Assembly (NCBI GenBank): GCA_914767715.1
Contig: OU612067.1
Span: 23,164,162-23,228,161 of the forward strand
From: Membranipora membranacea
Taxonomy: Eukaryota > Bryozoa > Gymnolaemata > Cheilostomatida > Membraniporidae
Reading direction: 5' to 3'
DNA: 64,000 nucleotides
The translations under genes and the position numbers were made by a program. How positions within the stretch are numbered: position 1 is the first letter of the stretch; each line of letters opens with the position of its first letter. The notes under the pieces were generated by a model. That model searched no databases and was not told where the DNA came from. It worked only from the letters and a program-made list of their open reading frames with translations. Positions 23,201-38,200 of this stretch are shown one piece after another.

Positions 23201-26200
23201 CTTGAGCTCATCACTATTTTTTTGATTTTTTTCATTGTGCGGTGACGATGATGGATGAGATATGCAGTCTTTTTCAGATGAATATGTGACTTGGTCCAGA
23301 ACCAACTATATTTTGAATCTCCAACAGTTAACCAAAATTATTAGATAAAGGGATATTTTTTATCATGGTTGATAACCTTTCTTGAATCATGGCTTACCAG
23401 TGTTTAATCATAATCTTTATCCTCCTTTAATTATGTCACTATTAAGATATTTTCTCTGTTGTCAGCATGCGGAGGAATATTTACAGATCCCACAGGGGTG
23501 ATAACTTCTCCCTACTGGCCTAGTCAGTATCCTCATTCTAAGACATGTAACTACCTGCTGACTGCTGCCGAGTATCAGAATATACAAGTGACCTTCACAC
23601 AGTTCAGTATTGAGAGCCACACCTCCTGCATATTTGATGGACTGTCGGTAAGTTAACGTTGCCTACTGTTTGTCAATTTCTTTACAATCCTTTGCAAAAC
23701 GTACATGGCTTTTCTTATGTAGCCAATGTGTTGGCGGCTATGATTGGCTTTATCTCACCCAACAGCTAATCATTTCAGAGCATAGAAATAGAGCCAATAG
23801 AAAACTAGACCGCTCTTGGGAGTCCTCCCACTTTTCGCCAATCGCCTGTATATAAGAAATCAGTGGTAGGTTTTCTTTCGAGAATGAAATTAATGGACTA
23901 GCTGAAAAACTAACCCGCTATCCTTACTACTATCTGGGTGTAGCAGGAATCTTTTCTGGACATTGAAATTCATCAAGATAACAGGCTATCCCTACCACTG
24001 ATTGTGTTTAACCAGTAATAACAAAAACTACAAATACTGGTTAGGCATCTATGTATCGATGTCTATTTCTCAGAGCCAACAAATTGGCTAGTCTTATGCC
24101 GCATATACTTTTTGCACCCGCAAAATGCTGAAATAATCTAAGAAACTATGTTTATACCAAAAAAATATCAAAGCTTTCTGGTGCTGCCTGTTACAATAGC
24201 CTGAGAGAACTTCCCAATAAACACTTTTTTTATGAATTTTGTAGGCATACAATGGTTCTAACTCAGAGGCACTGCTGATGAGACCCTAGATGTGTCATTA
24301 TCAGATCCAACCTCCACTGATCTCCACAACAAACAGCATGTTTCTGGTTTTCGCTACGGACGGCTCAGTGAGTGATTTGGGATGCCGAGCTGCTTATGAG
24401 TTCTGGAATAGGACAACTCCTGAGGAACCATCAGGTAAAGCTGTGAAATAGTAAATTATCCCACAATGCATTTTCGTGAAATTTCCTGTAAAATCGAGTA
24501 GATGTGAGCATTAATGAGTTTGACTTCAGTTGACTGATAATTCCTGGTTTCAGTTAGGTTGAAATGATATCGGGTTTTCATTTACCTGGAAGAGTGTATT
24601 TTCTTCCCATTAAACTTCCAGGACCGCAATCCCACTGACATAATCTTTCTTTTAAAGATTCTCAATCACAAGAGTGAGGGATCGTGTTATTTCTCAATCA
24701 GTCAGTGATCATTTTGCTTATTGTCTTATCCCTTGAAACCTTAAAACCCTTGTAACTGCCACTAAAATGAATCATTTAAAGTCATAAAACATTGATTAAA
24801 TTACATTAATTTACCCTAACAGTATGCGGTGGTATCCTGACTAACAGTACTGGTACAGTCAGAAGTCCAGGCTACCCGAGCTTCTATCCTCATGGTGTAG
24901 ACTGTCTATGGGAGATCAGAGTACCAGCAGGCCTTCAGATTAGTCTCTCCTTTGACACGTTCAGTATAGAGCAGACAGAGGGCTGTAACTGGGATTATGT
25001 ACAGGTCGCTGAGAACAGAACCAGTCTCAACAACACCAGGTAAGAATATCCCAATATACTATTGTCATTTAGTTTAACGTGTTAAGTAAACTGAGCTTAC
25101 AAGAAGAGTGGGAATCTAGTTTTCTGTTTATTGATTGTTAGAGTTATAAAAGGGTTATAAAAGTGGGGGGGCGGGTGGTGCTATTTGTCGAATTTTTGCT
25201 TCATAACCCATCTGCAGAGAGTCACTTGATGGGTTGTTCCTGCCCAGACACAGAAAAATCAATTCTTTATCAGTGTGTAGGGTGTAGGATATCGCTATCG
25301 AAGCCTCTTCTTCATTTTACATCCATACTTAAGTAGTATGGGAAGAGTTCTTCATGTATGGTTCGTTGGATTTGTTTGTTTCCTGTAAATATAATTGAGG
25401 CTATACATCTATTTTATAGCATTCAGATTAATTATGCTGTGTTTTATATTGTACTTTAAACCCAAATTTTAATCCGCCACACAATAGAAATATAAATCAA
25501 TATAATGTGGTAGCAGTTGCAGAAACACCATGCTCTTTTGGCATATCTACCTGTTAGGGGAAGGAGATATCTCACCCTCCTTGTTGCCAGCAATTGCTTA
25601 AGTATAATATGTTTATAGTAGTTGTTTTTGAGCAATGAGGGGACAACTTATAATTATATGACCATTCTTTTTACTACTTATAGAAAAAATACATGCCTGA
25701 TCATACGTAATCATCTTTGCTTCAAGTATTTGAATTAGGATGAGATGAATATTTCTATGTCATTTCATGCAGTCTTCTAGTGAGAAACTCAAATTGTTTG
25801 TACTATGTCTCAATCATTGTTTTGTTGCTTACAGGAATGGAGGTAATGAGTTGTCTCCCCTGATTGGAAAGTTCTGTGGAACAAAAGTGGATTCACCAAT
25901 CTTCTCTCACAGTAACAGGATGTGGACCAAGTTCAAATCAGACGTATCCAGCGCTGCTCCAGGCTTTAGAGTCTGGTACGAGGACGCTGGTGAAGGTAAC
26001 TTCAATATGTTGTCAATTTTTATGATATTTTCCACCTGAATTTTTGAATCATTCAAAACTTGTTCAATATCAAATTGTTTACGATTCCATATTCCTATGG
26101 CTATTATATATTCCACATTTCACTAACAGGTTGTGGCGCTGAGCTGTCTGGCCCAACTGGTAGATTCTTGTCACCAAACTACCCTAATGCCTACAACAGA

Positions 26201-29200
26201 GAAGCAGAGTGTTACTGGACAATCACAGTGGCTCAAGGAAGCTCTGTCATGCTTGTCTTCCTAGACCTTGATATTGAGAGACACGACTCATGTGCTTACG
26301 ACTATGTAGAGGTTAGTGCGTAAGCCAGTTGTTACTGGACTTGCATAATATGTGAGATTTTAAAGACCAATACGACGACTTCAAAGTTGCCATGTTTTTC
26401 TTTTGATGGCATCGATCTTTATTTTGATTGCATACCACAGAAGAGTAACATGAAGAGAGCAATCAGTTGAGCTCATGTGGGGTGACTTAATGTAAGCGAG
26501 CAACATCTCTTTACTAGCGGAGTTAGAAGTATATATAAGCTAATGAGGTTGAGTTGATGTAAGCTGGCTATGTAAGCTGGCTATTTCAAACAGTTGCGAA
26601 AAAGTACTTTCTTTGACACAAATTACCATTTATAGGTCATCGAAGGAATACATACTGGCAGATCTCTGGGTAAAATAAGCGGAAACACACCACCCCAACC
26701 AGTGAGCACTTCTGGTAATCAGATGACCGTCAAATTCAGAGCTGATACTTCAATAGGTGGTCGAGGTTTCAGTGCTGCTTTCTTCGCAGGTATGTTATGA
26801 GTCCTGCAAAATATTACTGCCATCAAATGATGAACTTTTGGCAATTGAAGCTCTCATGATTGGAATGGCTCTTCTGCTGAAATAAATGTCAGTTTTTACA
26901 AATGACATTGTTGTGCTATCTTTAACACAGAATGCCAGAATCAAGTGTTGAATGCCAGTTCAGGTGATATTGAGAGCCCTAACTTCCCTGACCCCTATCC
27001 ACATAATGGTAACTGTTCATGGGTTATCAATGCTGGGCTCGGTAATATAATTTCACTGGCATTCAGTCACTTTGATATTGAGGACGATATAGTCGGCAAC
27101 CAATGTCGCAACGATTATTAGGAGGTTTGTAATGGTTGAAATAGAAAAACCCATATCTGTCCGCTCTGCTTAGGTAATACTTACCACTAACCCCTTTCTA
27201 CTGGATTATTGCTTCGAGTCATGCTTGTCCCATTTGGCAGTTTTTTGTTGTTGGTGGATCATTCTTATTGGTAAGGCGAGGGTAGTTCTATTGCAAGATA
27301 TTTCAAACAAACTGGGACAAGAGATAGTCATACTTCTGAATTCAGGCGGAGAATCAATCATTGAATGGCAATATGAGCAACTCAAGTGTCTAAAACTTAC
27401 ATCCTATTAACCTTCACCTTACCTTGAAATCAAACAATATTCTGTACTATCTGTTACTTACATTCTGCTCATAAATGTTACTAACTTGCCTGCAGAGTGC
27501 CAGAACCAGAACTTGACAGCGCACCAGGGTGTAATAGAGAGTCCTAACTTCCCTAACCCTTACCCACATTCTCGTAACTGCTCCTGGCTCATCTCAACCT
27601 CCACCGGTAATACGCTGAGTGTGCGATTCTCTCACTTCGAAATTGAGGATCATTCCAACTGTGTCTTTGACTACCTGGAGGTAGGTGGAGCGGTTTTAAT
27701 TGGTGACCACTTCTTTATCATTTAACACCCATGCATGCAACCACTAAAATCGCTATACTCTAATCCTTTGGAATATCCAAAGCTTTTTAGTTAATGTGAT
27801 GGTGCTAAGACTAAGTCTAAGTCTAAGTCTTCATTGCGGAGAGGGTTGCCCCTCTAGAGTACAGGTTTTGGGACCCATGGTAAGCCGGGCCCTATATCCT
27901 TGCCCGCCGGAATTAGAACAAGATCACAAGTCCGCACTCTTAACCATCAGGCCACTCCTGACTGATGAGTGCTATTTAATCCTGAGTAACTCAATAGGCG
28001 GTAGTAGCATACTTTTGACAGTGTATCATTCATAGAACAGCAAATTTGAAGCAACAATGCGATTTTTAGAAAGGCTAACCCTTGCACTTTCCTTTCTTTA
28101 TAATACAGATAAGAGATGGACCTAGGTTGACAGATAATCTTGTTGGTCGGTACTGTGGTTCTGATTTACCCCCACATATCAACTCTACTAGCAATCAACT
28201 CTATGTTAAATTCAGATCGGACGCTTCCTTGGCTCAGAATGGCTTCAGGCTTGAGTATCTGACTATGGGTAAGTTTAAGAGTTCTACGGGTTTGCAATGC
28301 TAGGTCGCTTTTACTCGAAATGGCCATCATGATGGGACCCTCCTGACTGCTCAGATTATTTGACCTACAGGCATTGGACATGCATTTTCTTGATTCTTGA
28401 ACTTTGAAATTATTGATATCCTATGCTAAGCATAATTCTCCAATCACTAGAAGTAGTATCATATTATGGACAAGTAACCAAATATACTATCTCTGTCAGT
28501 GTCTGTATGGGCCCGTACAGACATAATGTATAATACATGTGAGTCTTTCCCAACCACCTGTTTGTTTGCTACTACTAGAAAATCTAGGTGGATCTAATGA
28601 TACAAACTCAAGTAATATTGGTAAGATTGTGTGAAAGCTTATCACCGATGTATTTTTAACAAGTCTTAACAAGTCACTATCATTGTTTGTGTAGATTCAA
28701 ATGCCCACTCATGCTAAAAAATCTGTATACATGTGTAAAACTTTTTTGTCTAATAACACCATGTTGCGACAGCCTTGTCAAATCGCCTATCATAAAAGCT
28801 TAACCTATCTGTTCGAATGTCTGCAATATGCATGTTTGGTTACAAAGCAACATCACAATCTTACAGTGGTGTTTTTGTTAAAAGTATCCAAGTTAATAAA
28901 AGGAAGACCCAAGAAGAAAACCAAAATTCAGTGTCGTCGGTGTTAATAAGTGTATGCGTTTGTTAATCCGGTGCAAGGGTTATAAGTAATTCATCTGTGT
29001 TTATGATTTTTCACAGTGTTTTTCCTTTGTTTTTCGTATTCGCTAGGTTGTGGTGGAGACTTTAATGCAGAAACAGGACAATTCTCCAGTCCAGGATACC
29101 CTGGACCTTACCCACACAACAGAGAGTGTATTTGGAGAATCACAGTACCTATTGGAAGACGCATCCAGCTGGATATAAACAATGTGAACCTCGAATATCA

Positions 29201-32200
29201 CTCAAATTGTACCTATGACTTTATTGAGGTATAACAAACAGGTTCCGTTTTTGTTTGGAAATACAAATCATAAGCTAGAAAACATTCCAGTTTTGCAGAG
29301 AAAAATGTTTAGAAAGTAATCTCATGATGAGAGCAGAGACACATAATATTTAAAACCCACAACAACGCAAATAACTAGCCATTGAGATGTGATGTGCTCT
29401 TAGTCATCGACCATCTGATCTTTTTTGTTGTGCCCCTCAATCAGCAACAAATCAATCTGCATTCTCTTTCCTGTAGGTTCTCGGTGGTCCCGATTCCAAC
29501 TCCCCACAGCTTACTAAGATATGTCAGGATAGAAACCAGTCGAGCTCAGTCACCTCAACCGGTAACCAGATGTATGTTAGATTTAAGACTGATAGTTCAT
29601 CTTCAGGCCTCGGCTTTTCTGCTAACTTCTCATCTGTTGACCAGGGTGAGTATGAGAGTGCAAAGAGGAACAGGCATGAGACTTCATAAACTATAAAAAC
29701 ATTTATTATAATCCAATTTGCTGAAGTCATGTTGTTTGTACTAAAGCAACATAGCCAACAAATGATTGGCCAAGAACAAATTAATGTATTGAAGAAAAAA
29801 CGATTTAAAAATCGATATGACGATGAATGCACTTTAGATTGCACATGAATGTAGTTTAAATCTAAATCATATTGTGAGTTCACAATTAGAAATATATAAA
29901 TCTACATCATTGTTTGAGTGATTTGTGAGCAAGACCCCCCCCCCCCCCCCCCTAGCAGGTTTCAGCAATCAGATAGTCTTTACTGTTTATAATTAAAAGA
30001 CCTCCCTGGCTAACAATTGAATCTATTTAGGCTGCGGAGGTGTGTTCACTACTCCTACTGGCAACATACAGTCCCCCGGCTACAATACCGGCCATCCACA
30101 CAACACAAACTGTGAGTGGAACATCACCGTGGCAGCGTTCCAGACAGTACAGATCACATTCAAGAACTTTGACCTTGAAGATCATGATGCCTGTATCTAT
30201 GACTATGTAGCTGTAAGTACATAGAGTCATAGTAAATGCAGTTGAATGGTGTAATGGAGAATTGTTATGGACACTCGAATTAAGATTGCAAGTCAAATAC
30301 ATCATGTTTCAGTCATTTGTGTTTGAGTAGAGCCACCATATTGCGATTCAGTGTTGTTCGTTACACCTAACCAAATCAGATTCTGTACAACTGCCAATTG
30401 ACTTGACAATGGCTTTCTGGTGAAATGCTAAATTTGCGAAACATAACAAAAGTCGTTTACTTGTAGATCTATGATGGATTGCTGACTACTTCACCACAAC
30501 TAGATAAAATCTGCGGCTCTAATCTCACAAACCATACATATACTAGTAGCGGTAATACGCTTAGATTGAGAATGGTAGGTTATCCTGTCGGCCTAGAAGG
30601 CTCAAAACTTGCAGTGGGATATTAGTTAAGACTGAGAGCCAAGAACATGTTATGCTAACGCGAGGAATTTCTGATGGAAATATATCATATTAATTTAATA
30701 CAATTGCTTGAGGTGAGAAATGTATTTGATTTCCATTTTAGGTGACCTTCTGGCTAACTTGAACAATTTGCTTTGTGTAGTAAGAGATCATGCTTATCAC
30801 GAGAAATTTATCACTTTTGAAATGATTAGGTTGCTATTGTGTACGTACAAGACACTGTATTGTGTAGGGAAATATATGCATTGGTCATGGCAATCAAATG
30901 ACTTGACTAAGATGGATGCCAAATACATGTTTGTAAGGAGTTGTCTCCACAACATCAAAGGGTACACAACTATTAACTACAAAACAGTTATATTCATTGT
31001 TTTTAAAAGATCATAAGGATTTACAGACAATGATTTAACAATTATTACAGAGAACTGACTCCTCCAGTAATGGGAGAGGATTTGATGCTTCCTATAAGAC
31101 AGCATGTGGAGGACGTAAGATTGTAGGAGACGGTGTAGAAATGATCAGATCACCAAACTATCCTCTGAACTACGACCCTAATACTAATTGTACTTGGACT
31201 CTTATGGGAGCATTACCGGGTACGTGTCTTTTCCTTTCATACTTAAAACATAAATTTTATTTGGAGTTAAAGATTCACATTGATTGCTTACATGGTTGCA
31301 AAATATTGCATTGATGCCTTTATCACCAATTTGATCGAAATCTCAAATGGAGAGGCTAGAATAGTAACTTCAATAGTCATCCCTCTTCACGCGATGACTT
31401 GTAAAATCTGTCAAGCCATCATTTGGTTGTTGGTTGATAATAACTGCTGTTTATCCTGAATTGATCACGCTTATAATGATTTTAGTGGACAGAATCACGC
31501 TTCAGTTCAATGATATAGATATAGAGGAGTCCCAGTCATCACAAGGCTCGGGAGAAGGTCTCTGTATACACGATTCTATCAGGGTATGTCAGATTATTTA
31601 TCGTGATGGTAGTTTTTTACAGAATTCATGTATGTACGCCTTTGAAATCCTAAATCATTTTTCAAAAGCCTTCTATGACTGTATGAAACTTGGGCATCAA
31701 TTCAGATTTTAGTTAGCAGTGTGACGTTGACTGGTTTAGACAATAAAGAATGATATCAAATAATATGATTGAGTGTGTATGATAAAGGATAATGGACGAG
31801 ATGACAATTTTGTCTGGTCCTCTCAGGCCAACTGTATTTTTTTTGGTTCTTATAATAATAGTGGCGTAATTGGTGACCTGCAGATCCCAGCATTGTAAAC
31901 TGATGAGATGAATTAACACTGGTTCTTTGTTCTGTCTTCAGGTACTTCAAGGAGATAATGTGGACGCCCCCGAACACGGCAGATACTGTGGTGATGGTAT
32001 ACCCCAAGCCATAACATCAACTGGTTACGCTCTGACTTTGGTCTTCAGCTCAGATGCCTCTGTTCAACAAGGAGGGTTCTCTGCTTCTTATAGCAAATCA
32101 ACTTCATGTAAGAGAATTTCTATGGTTTTGTTTGATTGTTGACAAATTGAACATAAATTCATGACCCATTGGTCCTACTTCTCCTGGATTTACTCAAGTT

Positions 32201-35200
32201 TAAGACCAGTCCTGGAAATCGGCATGCAATAGAAGTATTCAAGTGAACTGATTCATTTGTGTAATACAAAAAAATTATCACCAATCATAACTTACAGGGA
32301 AGAAAAAAGAAAGATATATGAAACTAATTAACAGTGTCAGGCGATACTCGGATGTGTGTTTCTTCGTACTGGATTGCATGGGTTTTATGTGATATGGCTA
32401 TATTATGGTTTCAATTATTTCTCTCTATTATATAAGTCTGTGGAGGGAACTTTACAGCCACACATGGAGCATTCAGTACACCCAGCTATCCAGACCCGTA
32501 TCCCAGAGATGCTGAGTGTATCTGGTATCTCAACGCTGCTCCTGGTAACCAAATCCAGCTTAGTTTCACGTAAGTAACAGGTGCAAGACATATTATTGAA
32601 TCCTTCGAATTCATCATGCAAAGCAGCAGAGCAACTTATGGAGGATGGGTATACCCTCATTTTGACCGGGTGTTCTTTCCATAAATTTAGTGGTAAATAT
32701 GATTACAATACTGTCCATGGTTATACCATTGCTTGGTAATAGTAACATTCTCTCTTTTGTATCTAATTATTGAAATATCATTTATCAGGGCGTTCGACAT
32801 AGAAAACACAGACGGATGTAACAGGGATTATGTGGAGATCAGAGATGGACGTGATCAATCAGTATCATTAGGCAGATACTGTGGCCAGTCTATACCAACA
32901 AACGTATCAGTGGCTCAGTCAATGTACGTCAGGTTCAGATCTGACGCAGCAAATCAACTATCAGGATTCACAGCCCAGTTTAGCACTTGTAAGTAGTCAT
33001 TTAATTCACTCAAAGTTTGGAAGCAAGGTAGATTCGGCTAAAAATCACTGTTTCGGTGTAGAAAGTTGTAGATAGACTCCTATTTATATACAAATCTCGG
33101 GTGAATGTCGGTTAATTCAGGAGCCTCATGTTATGCTCATGATATTTCGGCTCTCCGGTTACTGGAGGTGATAAGCTTAATCTTAGGCTATGTATAAAGA
33201 TCATTAAAACAATTATAAGATAGCAAATCTCCTTGCAAAGATTGACATACAGATTGTTTACTGTATTTTTCACCCTATTTACAGTGACAGGAGGTGACAT
33301 GGTTGGTAATTCTGGCCAGCTTGCATCTCCACTCTATCCAAGAAACTACCCACACAACGCTGATCATACCTGGAGTATTATCGTTGATCAGGGCAAGAAA
33401 GTCAGGATTCAGTTTGTTGAATTTGATATTGAAACAGGCTCTACATGCCAGTATGACTACCTTCAGGTAAAATTATTTCACGTTGTGTAAAATGATTGAT
33501 TGAGTTAGTAGTATCTAGTAGTTTACTAATCAATTAGCCAATGACTGATTTGAACTTAGTTGAGACTCTTTAAAAAAAGTTTTTGACTATAGTGCAGATT
33601 GCAATTTGAACTAGATATCTATCCTAACAGGTTAATATGAGTCCTTTCTCAATGTGATATACTTTTTTCTAGTTCCTGGATGGCCCAGCAGACAGTGGAC
33701 CACTAGAGCTGATGAAGATTTGTGGTACAAACCCACCCCAGCCGTTCAGTAGCACAGGCAATGTGATGACAGTCGTCTTCCATACCGATGTATCTGCAGT
33801 AGGTAGAGGTTTCCTCTTCAACTGGACTGCTGTTGATCAAGTGGTCACAACTCCTGGAACAACCCTAGAACCAGGCATCGCACCAGGTAAATATTTCCTG
33901 TTGTCATTGTTACTATTATTTATGTGGATTGACATCAATAAGTGTTCCAGGTGTAAATCTGTATCTACAGGGATAGAGGCCAGGTTTGATGACTGGAGTG
34001 TTTATTTAAATGGATGAATTTAGGAACTACGCAATAAGATTCCGATACAGTTTTGATCTCTTCTATCTTCTTGCAGCTGGATGTAACTTCGAGTTAGTTG
34101 CCACTGATTCTGCTCAGAACTTAACCTCACCCAACTGGCCTGAATGGCATGGACTGTACATGGACTATCAGATCAACAGGAGGAGAAAAGAATGAGCTGA
34201 CAATCGTATCACTAGATATCGAGGCTTCCGCAACATGCCTCTATGACGCCCTGCAGATTTACGATGGTATTGTGCTTAGACCATGTATTTTACACCAGAC
34301 TCTCTTTGAGCGCAAAGCCAGTAAATACAGTTGTGTCCCTTATTGACTGAGTGGCACGCCAATTAACAAGATTCAAAGGAGTGCATACAATCAAGCATAA
34401 GCAACATAAGATATTGAGATAAACCTGAAATCGAATATTCTACTGCAGTTGTTGACGGGACTAACATATTACCATGACCATATATCATGATTAAATTCAT
34501 GTGCCATCTTGTGGTACAGGCTGCAGGCTTTGTTTAGTGTATTGGTTATAACTTCACCCTTCACCCTCTATTGATTTTAAATTACAGGAGAGAATGAACT
34601 ACCTGGTAGGCTGTTGGATACTAAGTGTGGTAGAATCACTACTGTACAGCCTGGAATTAAATCTAGCGGTGGAAGCATGAGACTGAGGTTCACATCTGAT
34701 GTCAGCGTAACGCGAGCAGGATTCCAACTCCAATATAAGACCAGTACGTACAGTATAAATTAGTAATTCTAGGCTTTTTCAATTTTCTAGCCTCCGCCAT
34801 ACATACCCTCTTTTAGCTCATCGAAGTTGAATTGATGAAAATGGATTGCAAAAAGTTTGCAGCTTATATCATGTTGGCTTTTTTGAAAGTCTTGCAAAAC
34901 TTATTCTCCATTTGTATAAATTTTTTCATTATGTCTGTCAAACCCACTCTGTTTTGAAGTGCTGTCATGATTATATCAATCAGTCAACCAGTTTAACGGC
35001 TTTTTTTCCTGACCTATTGTGTTTTATTTATCCAGCTTGTGGAGGAATTTTGACAGAAGCTCAAGGTGTAATTCTCTCTCCTAATAATCCAAATGTCTAC
35101 CCTGTAAATTCGAGCTGCCAGTGGATGATTCAAGTTCTTACAGGTAGAACTATAGATCTTACAGTTGAAAGTTTCAGTCTACCCAACTCAAATAACTGTA

Positions 35201-38200
35201 CTGGAGACAGGCTCACGGTAAGTAAATAATAAAGTAAATATAGTAACATAAATATGATGTGAATACCAACGGCATAGTTGATGACTGTAAATTGTTTTCA
35301 AATTCCCAAAGATTGCTCAATCTTTGCATTTAATAATGTTTTACATACAACTAGCGATAGAAACCCAGGTTATCCCACAAGTCGACATACTGATCAGATT
35401 GCCACTGTGTTTTTTTGCTGCCCATGTTTGAAACCCAAATAAATTTGAAGGGATTTAAGACTGAATCTCTACTGAATATTTTGTGATGGTCCTCATTTGC
35501 TAGATTTTGAATGGTAACAACGAAGACTCGCCATCTATGGAATCTGACTGGGCCTATTGTGGTAATGGTCTAACTGCTCCCAAGACATTCAGCTCTGCAT
35601 CTCACTTCATGTGGGTTGAGTTTGTATCCGACTCTAGCCAGGATACCAGTGGTAACTTCAGAATCTCCTATGAAGAGGTGAGTACAGTCTTCATTAGAGC
35701 CAGACAAAATTGTGTCTGCAAATCGGACATATATAACTTATACTGCACTGTGTGCTGATGCCTACTATATTTAATTATCTCGAAATTTAGTACAAAAGTA
35801 GTGGTACTGAACCTATGCTATCTATTGGTGAACTTTATTATTTTGATGAAGAGTTTGTTCCCTTGCCCATTCAACCAAGAGGCTGCTATGCTGTGCATGT
35901 AGACTAATTGAGAGGGAAAGTATTGTACATAACAAGTTGTAATCTCCACAGCCGAGCAGAAGCAGCAAGCAATAAATCTCAAATGAATGTCTTGCTAAAA
36001 TATGGAGCATCTCCCTTCCATTATTGTAATTATCGCAAAGTTGAAAAATTCCATTTACTTTCTGTAGAAATCAGTTGTGTGTGGAGGACATTTGCTTGTA
36101 CCTGATGATGATAATTTCGTGGGTTCATTTTCATCTCCTGGATTTGGCGAAAACAACTACCCCCACAATGCTGACTGTGTGTGGATCATAACTGCTCCAT
36201 CTAAAGCCAGAATTCAACTTGACTTCCCAACATTCGACTTCGAAAATCATGTCACGTAAGTTAGCTTGTAATTTGTGTTGGGCTTGGGCAGTCGAATTTC
36301 TAGCTTGCTGTGTTTACCAATTCTACAAATGTTTTACAGCTCCCCGGCATCGCCATTCTGAAATTCATAAGTAATTTTTGGTATCTTTGAATTTGACTTG
36401 CTAGATAAGCAATCTTGATATGTGATGACGTTTACTTACAATGGCATTCAATATCTGATACTAAATAATTGACTGCATCACTTAGTAAATCATAGGCCTT
36501 GTTTATTCAACAGTGTCTTGGGTAATTGGAGGTAAGAATTCTAACTACTTTTCTTTATTGTGGTCGTGACGTGAATGATATTTTATTCAGCATGGTTTTA
36601 ATACGCTCCTTTTTTCGCCATTCTTCTACAGCTTTAATTTTATAATGCTTGATTGTGATTCATTCAACCCAAGTACAGCATGTTCGACAAGATCTCGAAT
36701 CAACCCTTGACCTCTCTAATCTACAAAACATGAATACTCTATTAAATTTCATTTGTAGCTTTAACTATGACTACCTTGATGTAAGGGATGGGGGTACTGA
36801 GAACAGCCCTTCATTGTCTAAGCTCTGTGGATCAGATAGAATATCTACCATTAGGAGTACCTCCAATGTGATGAGACTTAGACTTGTAACTGATGATTCC
36901 GTTGGTAAAGGAGGATTCAACATTACCTATAGGAAAGGTTAGTTGGGTTGTATATCTCCAGGTATCACCTGTCAAAGAGAAGAATATTTGTTTCTTATTT
37001 GTTTTCCTTTGATCCCCTGATTGTGGGTACAAACTTTGATATAGAACTTTGGTCACGACCAGATTTTTGAGCTAACCCCTAACGGAAGGAAAATTATAGG
37101 TTTACACTCAACTTTGTGGCCAGTAGATACGGTCAAGGGTGGGTCGTTGCTGTCCAACTACCCTGTGAGAAGATGAATGATGTTGTTTAACCAAGCTGGT
37201 TACTTGACCCAAAGGCTGGCAGGCCAGTCTTCCAGACACCACCACAGTCACCGGGATTCAAACACAGGATGACTTGCATGAAAAACCCGCACTTCACCAA
37301 TTGAGCTACGGCTGGTCTTATAAACATTTGTGCATATTCTCATAATCTTCGTTTTCTCTTTACAGATAATTGTGGAGGTACTATCATTGGAGCCAGTGGA
37401 CTCATACAATCACCACTGTATCCCACAAACTACCCCAACGGAGCAGACTGTGAGTGGTTCATACAGGGACCTACTGGACACTTCCTGCACATCAACTTCA
37501 CACAGTTCCAGCTGAGTAATCAGTTCCAGCCTGATAACTGTACTGGACAGGATAGCCTCAGCTTCTACAACAGAGACAGATTTGGTAATAATATTAACAC
37601 TCAAACATTTTCATTCATAGACCCTGCGCTAATCCATTGCGCAGACATTTCAAAGTGAAATTGGCCCTACCAATCGCAGCGGTCCATGCAGTTTCCCTCA
37701 AACTATTGCTGTGTCACCTTGAAGCCACTGCTGTTTATTTTGGTAATCTTTGAAGAGACGTGAGGCTGGCTACAAAATATTTGTAGTTCTTTGTATACTT
37801 TTCACCAAAGAGTCAACCAAATGCTTTCTTTGTTGTAGGGAATACTACTGATATGATAGGGAGTTATTGCGGTAGAAGTGCACCCGCGGACATCAGAACG
37901 GCTGATAGCAGAGCTTACATAAACTTTAAATCTAACTCTAATGATAACTACCCAGGATTCTCACTGAACTTCTATGCCAGCATTGAGAGTAAGTAAAGAT
38001 CATGAATTTGTCAGGACAAGATTGAATTACATAGCCTAAACCTTGGTTTGTTTGGTTTCTATTTGGCATAATGTAGATTTTGAATGAAAAAGACCGCCTC
38101 ACAAATCTGTTCTCTCAAAATTTAAGCTACAGTACTACCCAGCCCCAGAAATATTATGCCAGTATGTGCAGCTACAATAAAACGCTTTTGTCGTAATACA

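Noticed and set aside
29524-29883. 119-residue minus-strand frame
   Set aside because: Antisense of CUB unit 9 exon sequence and intron, no domain.
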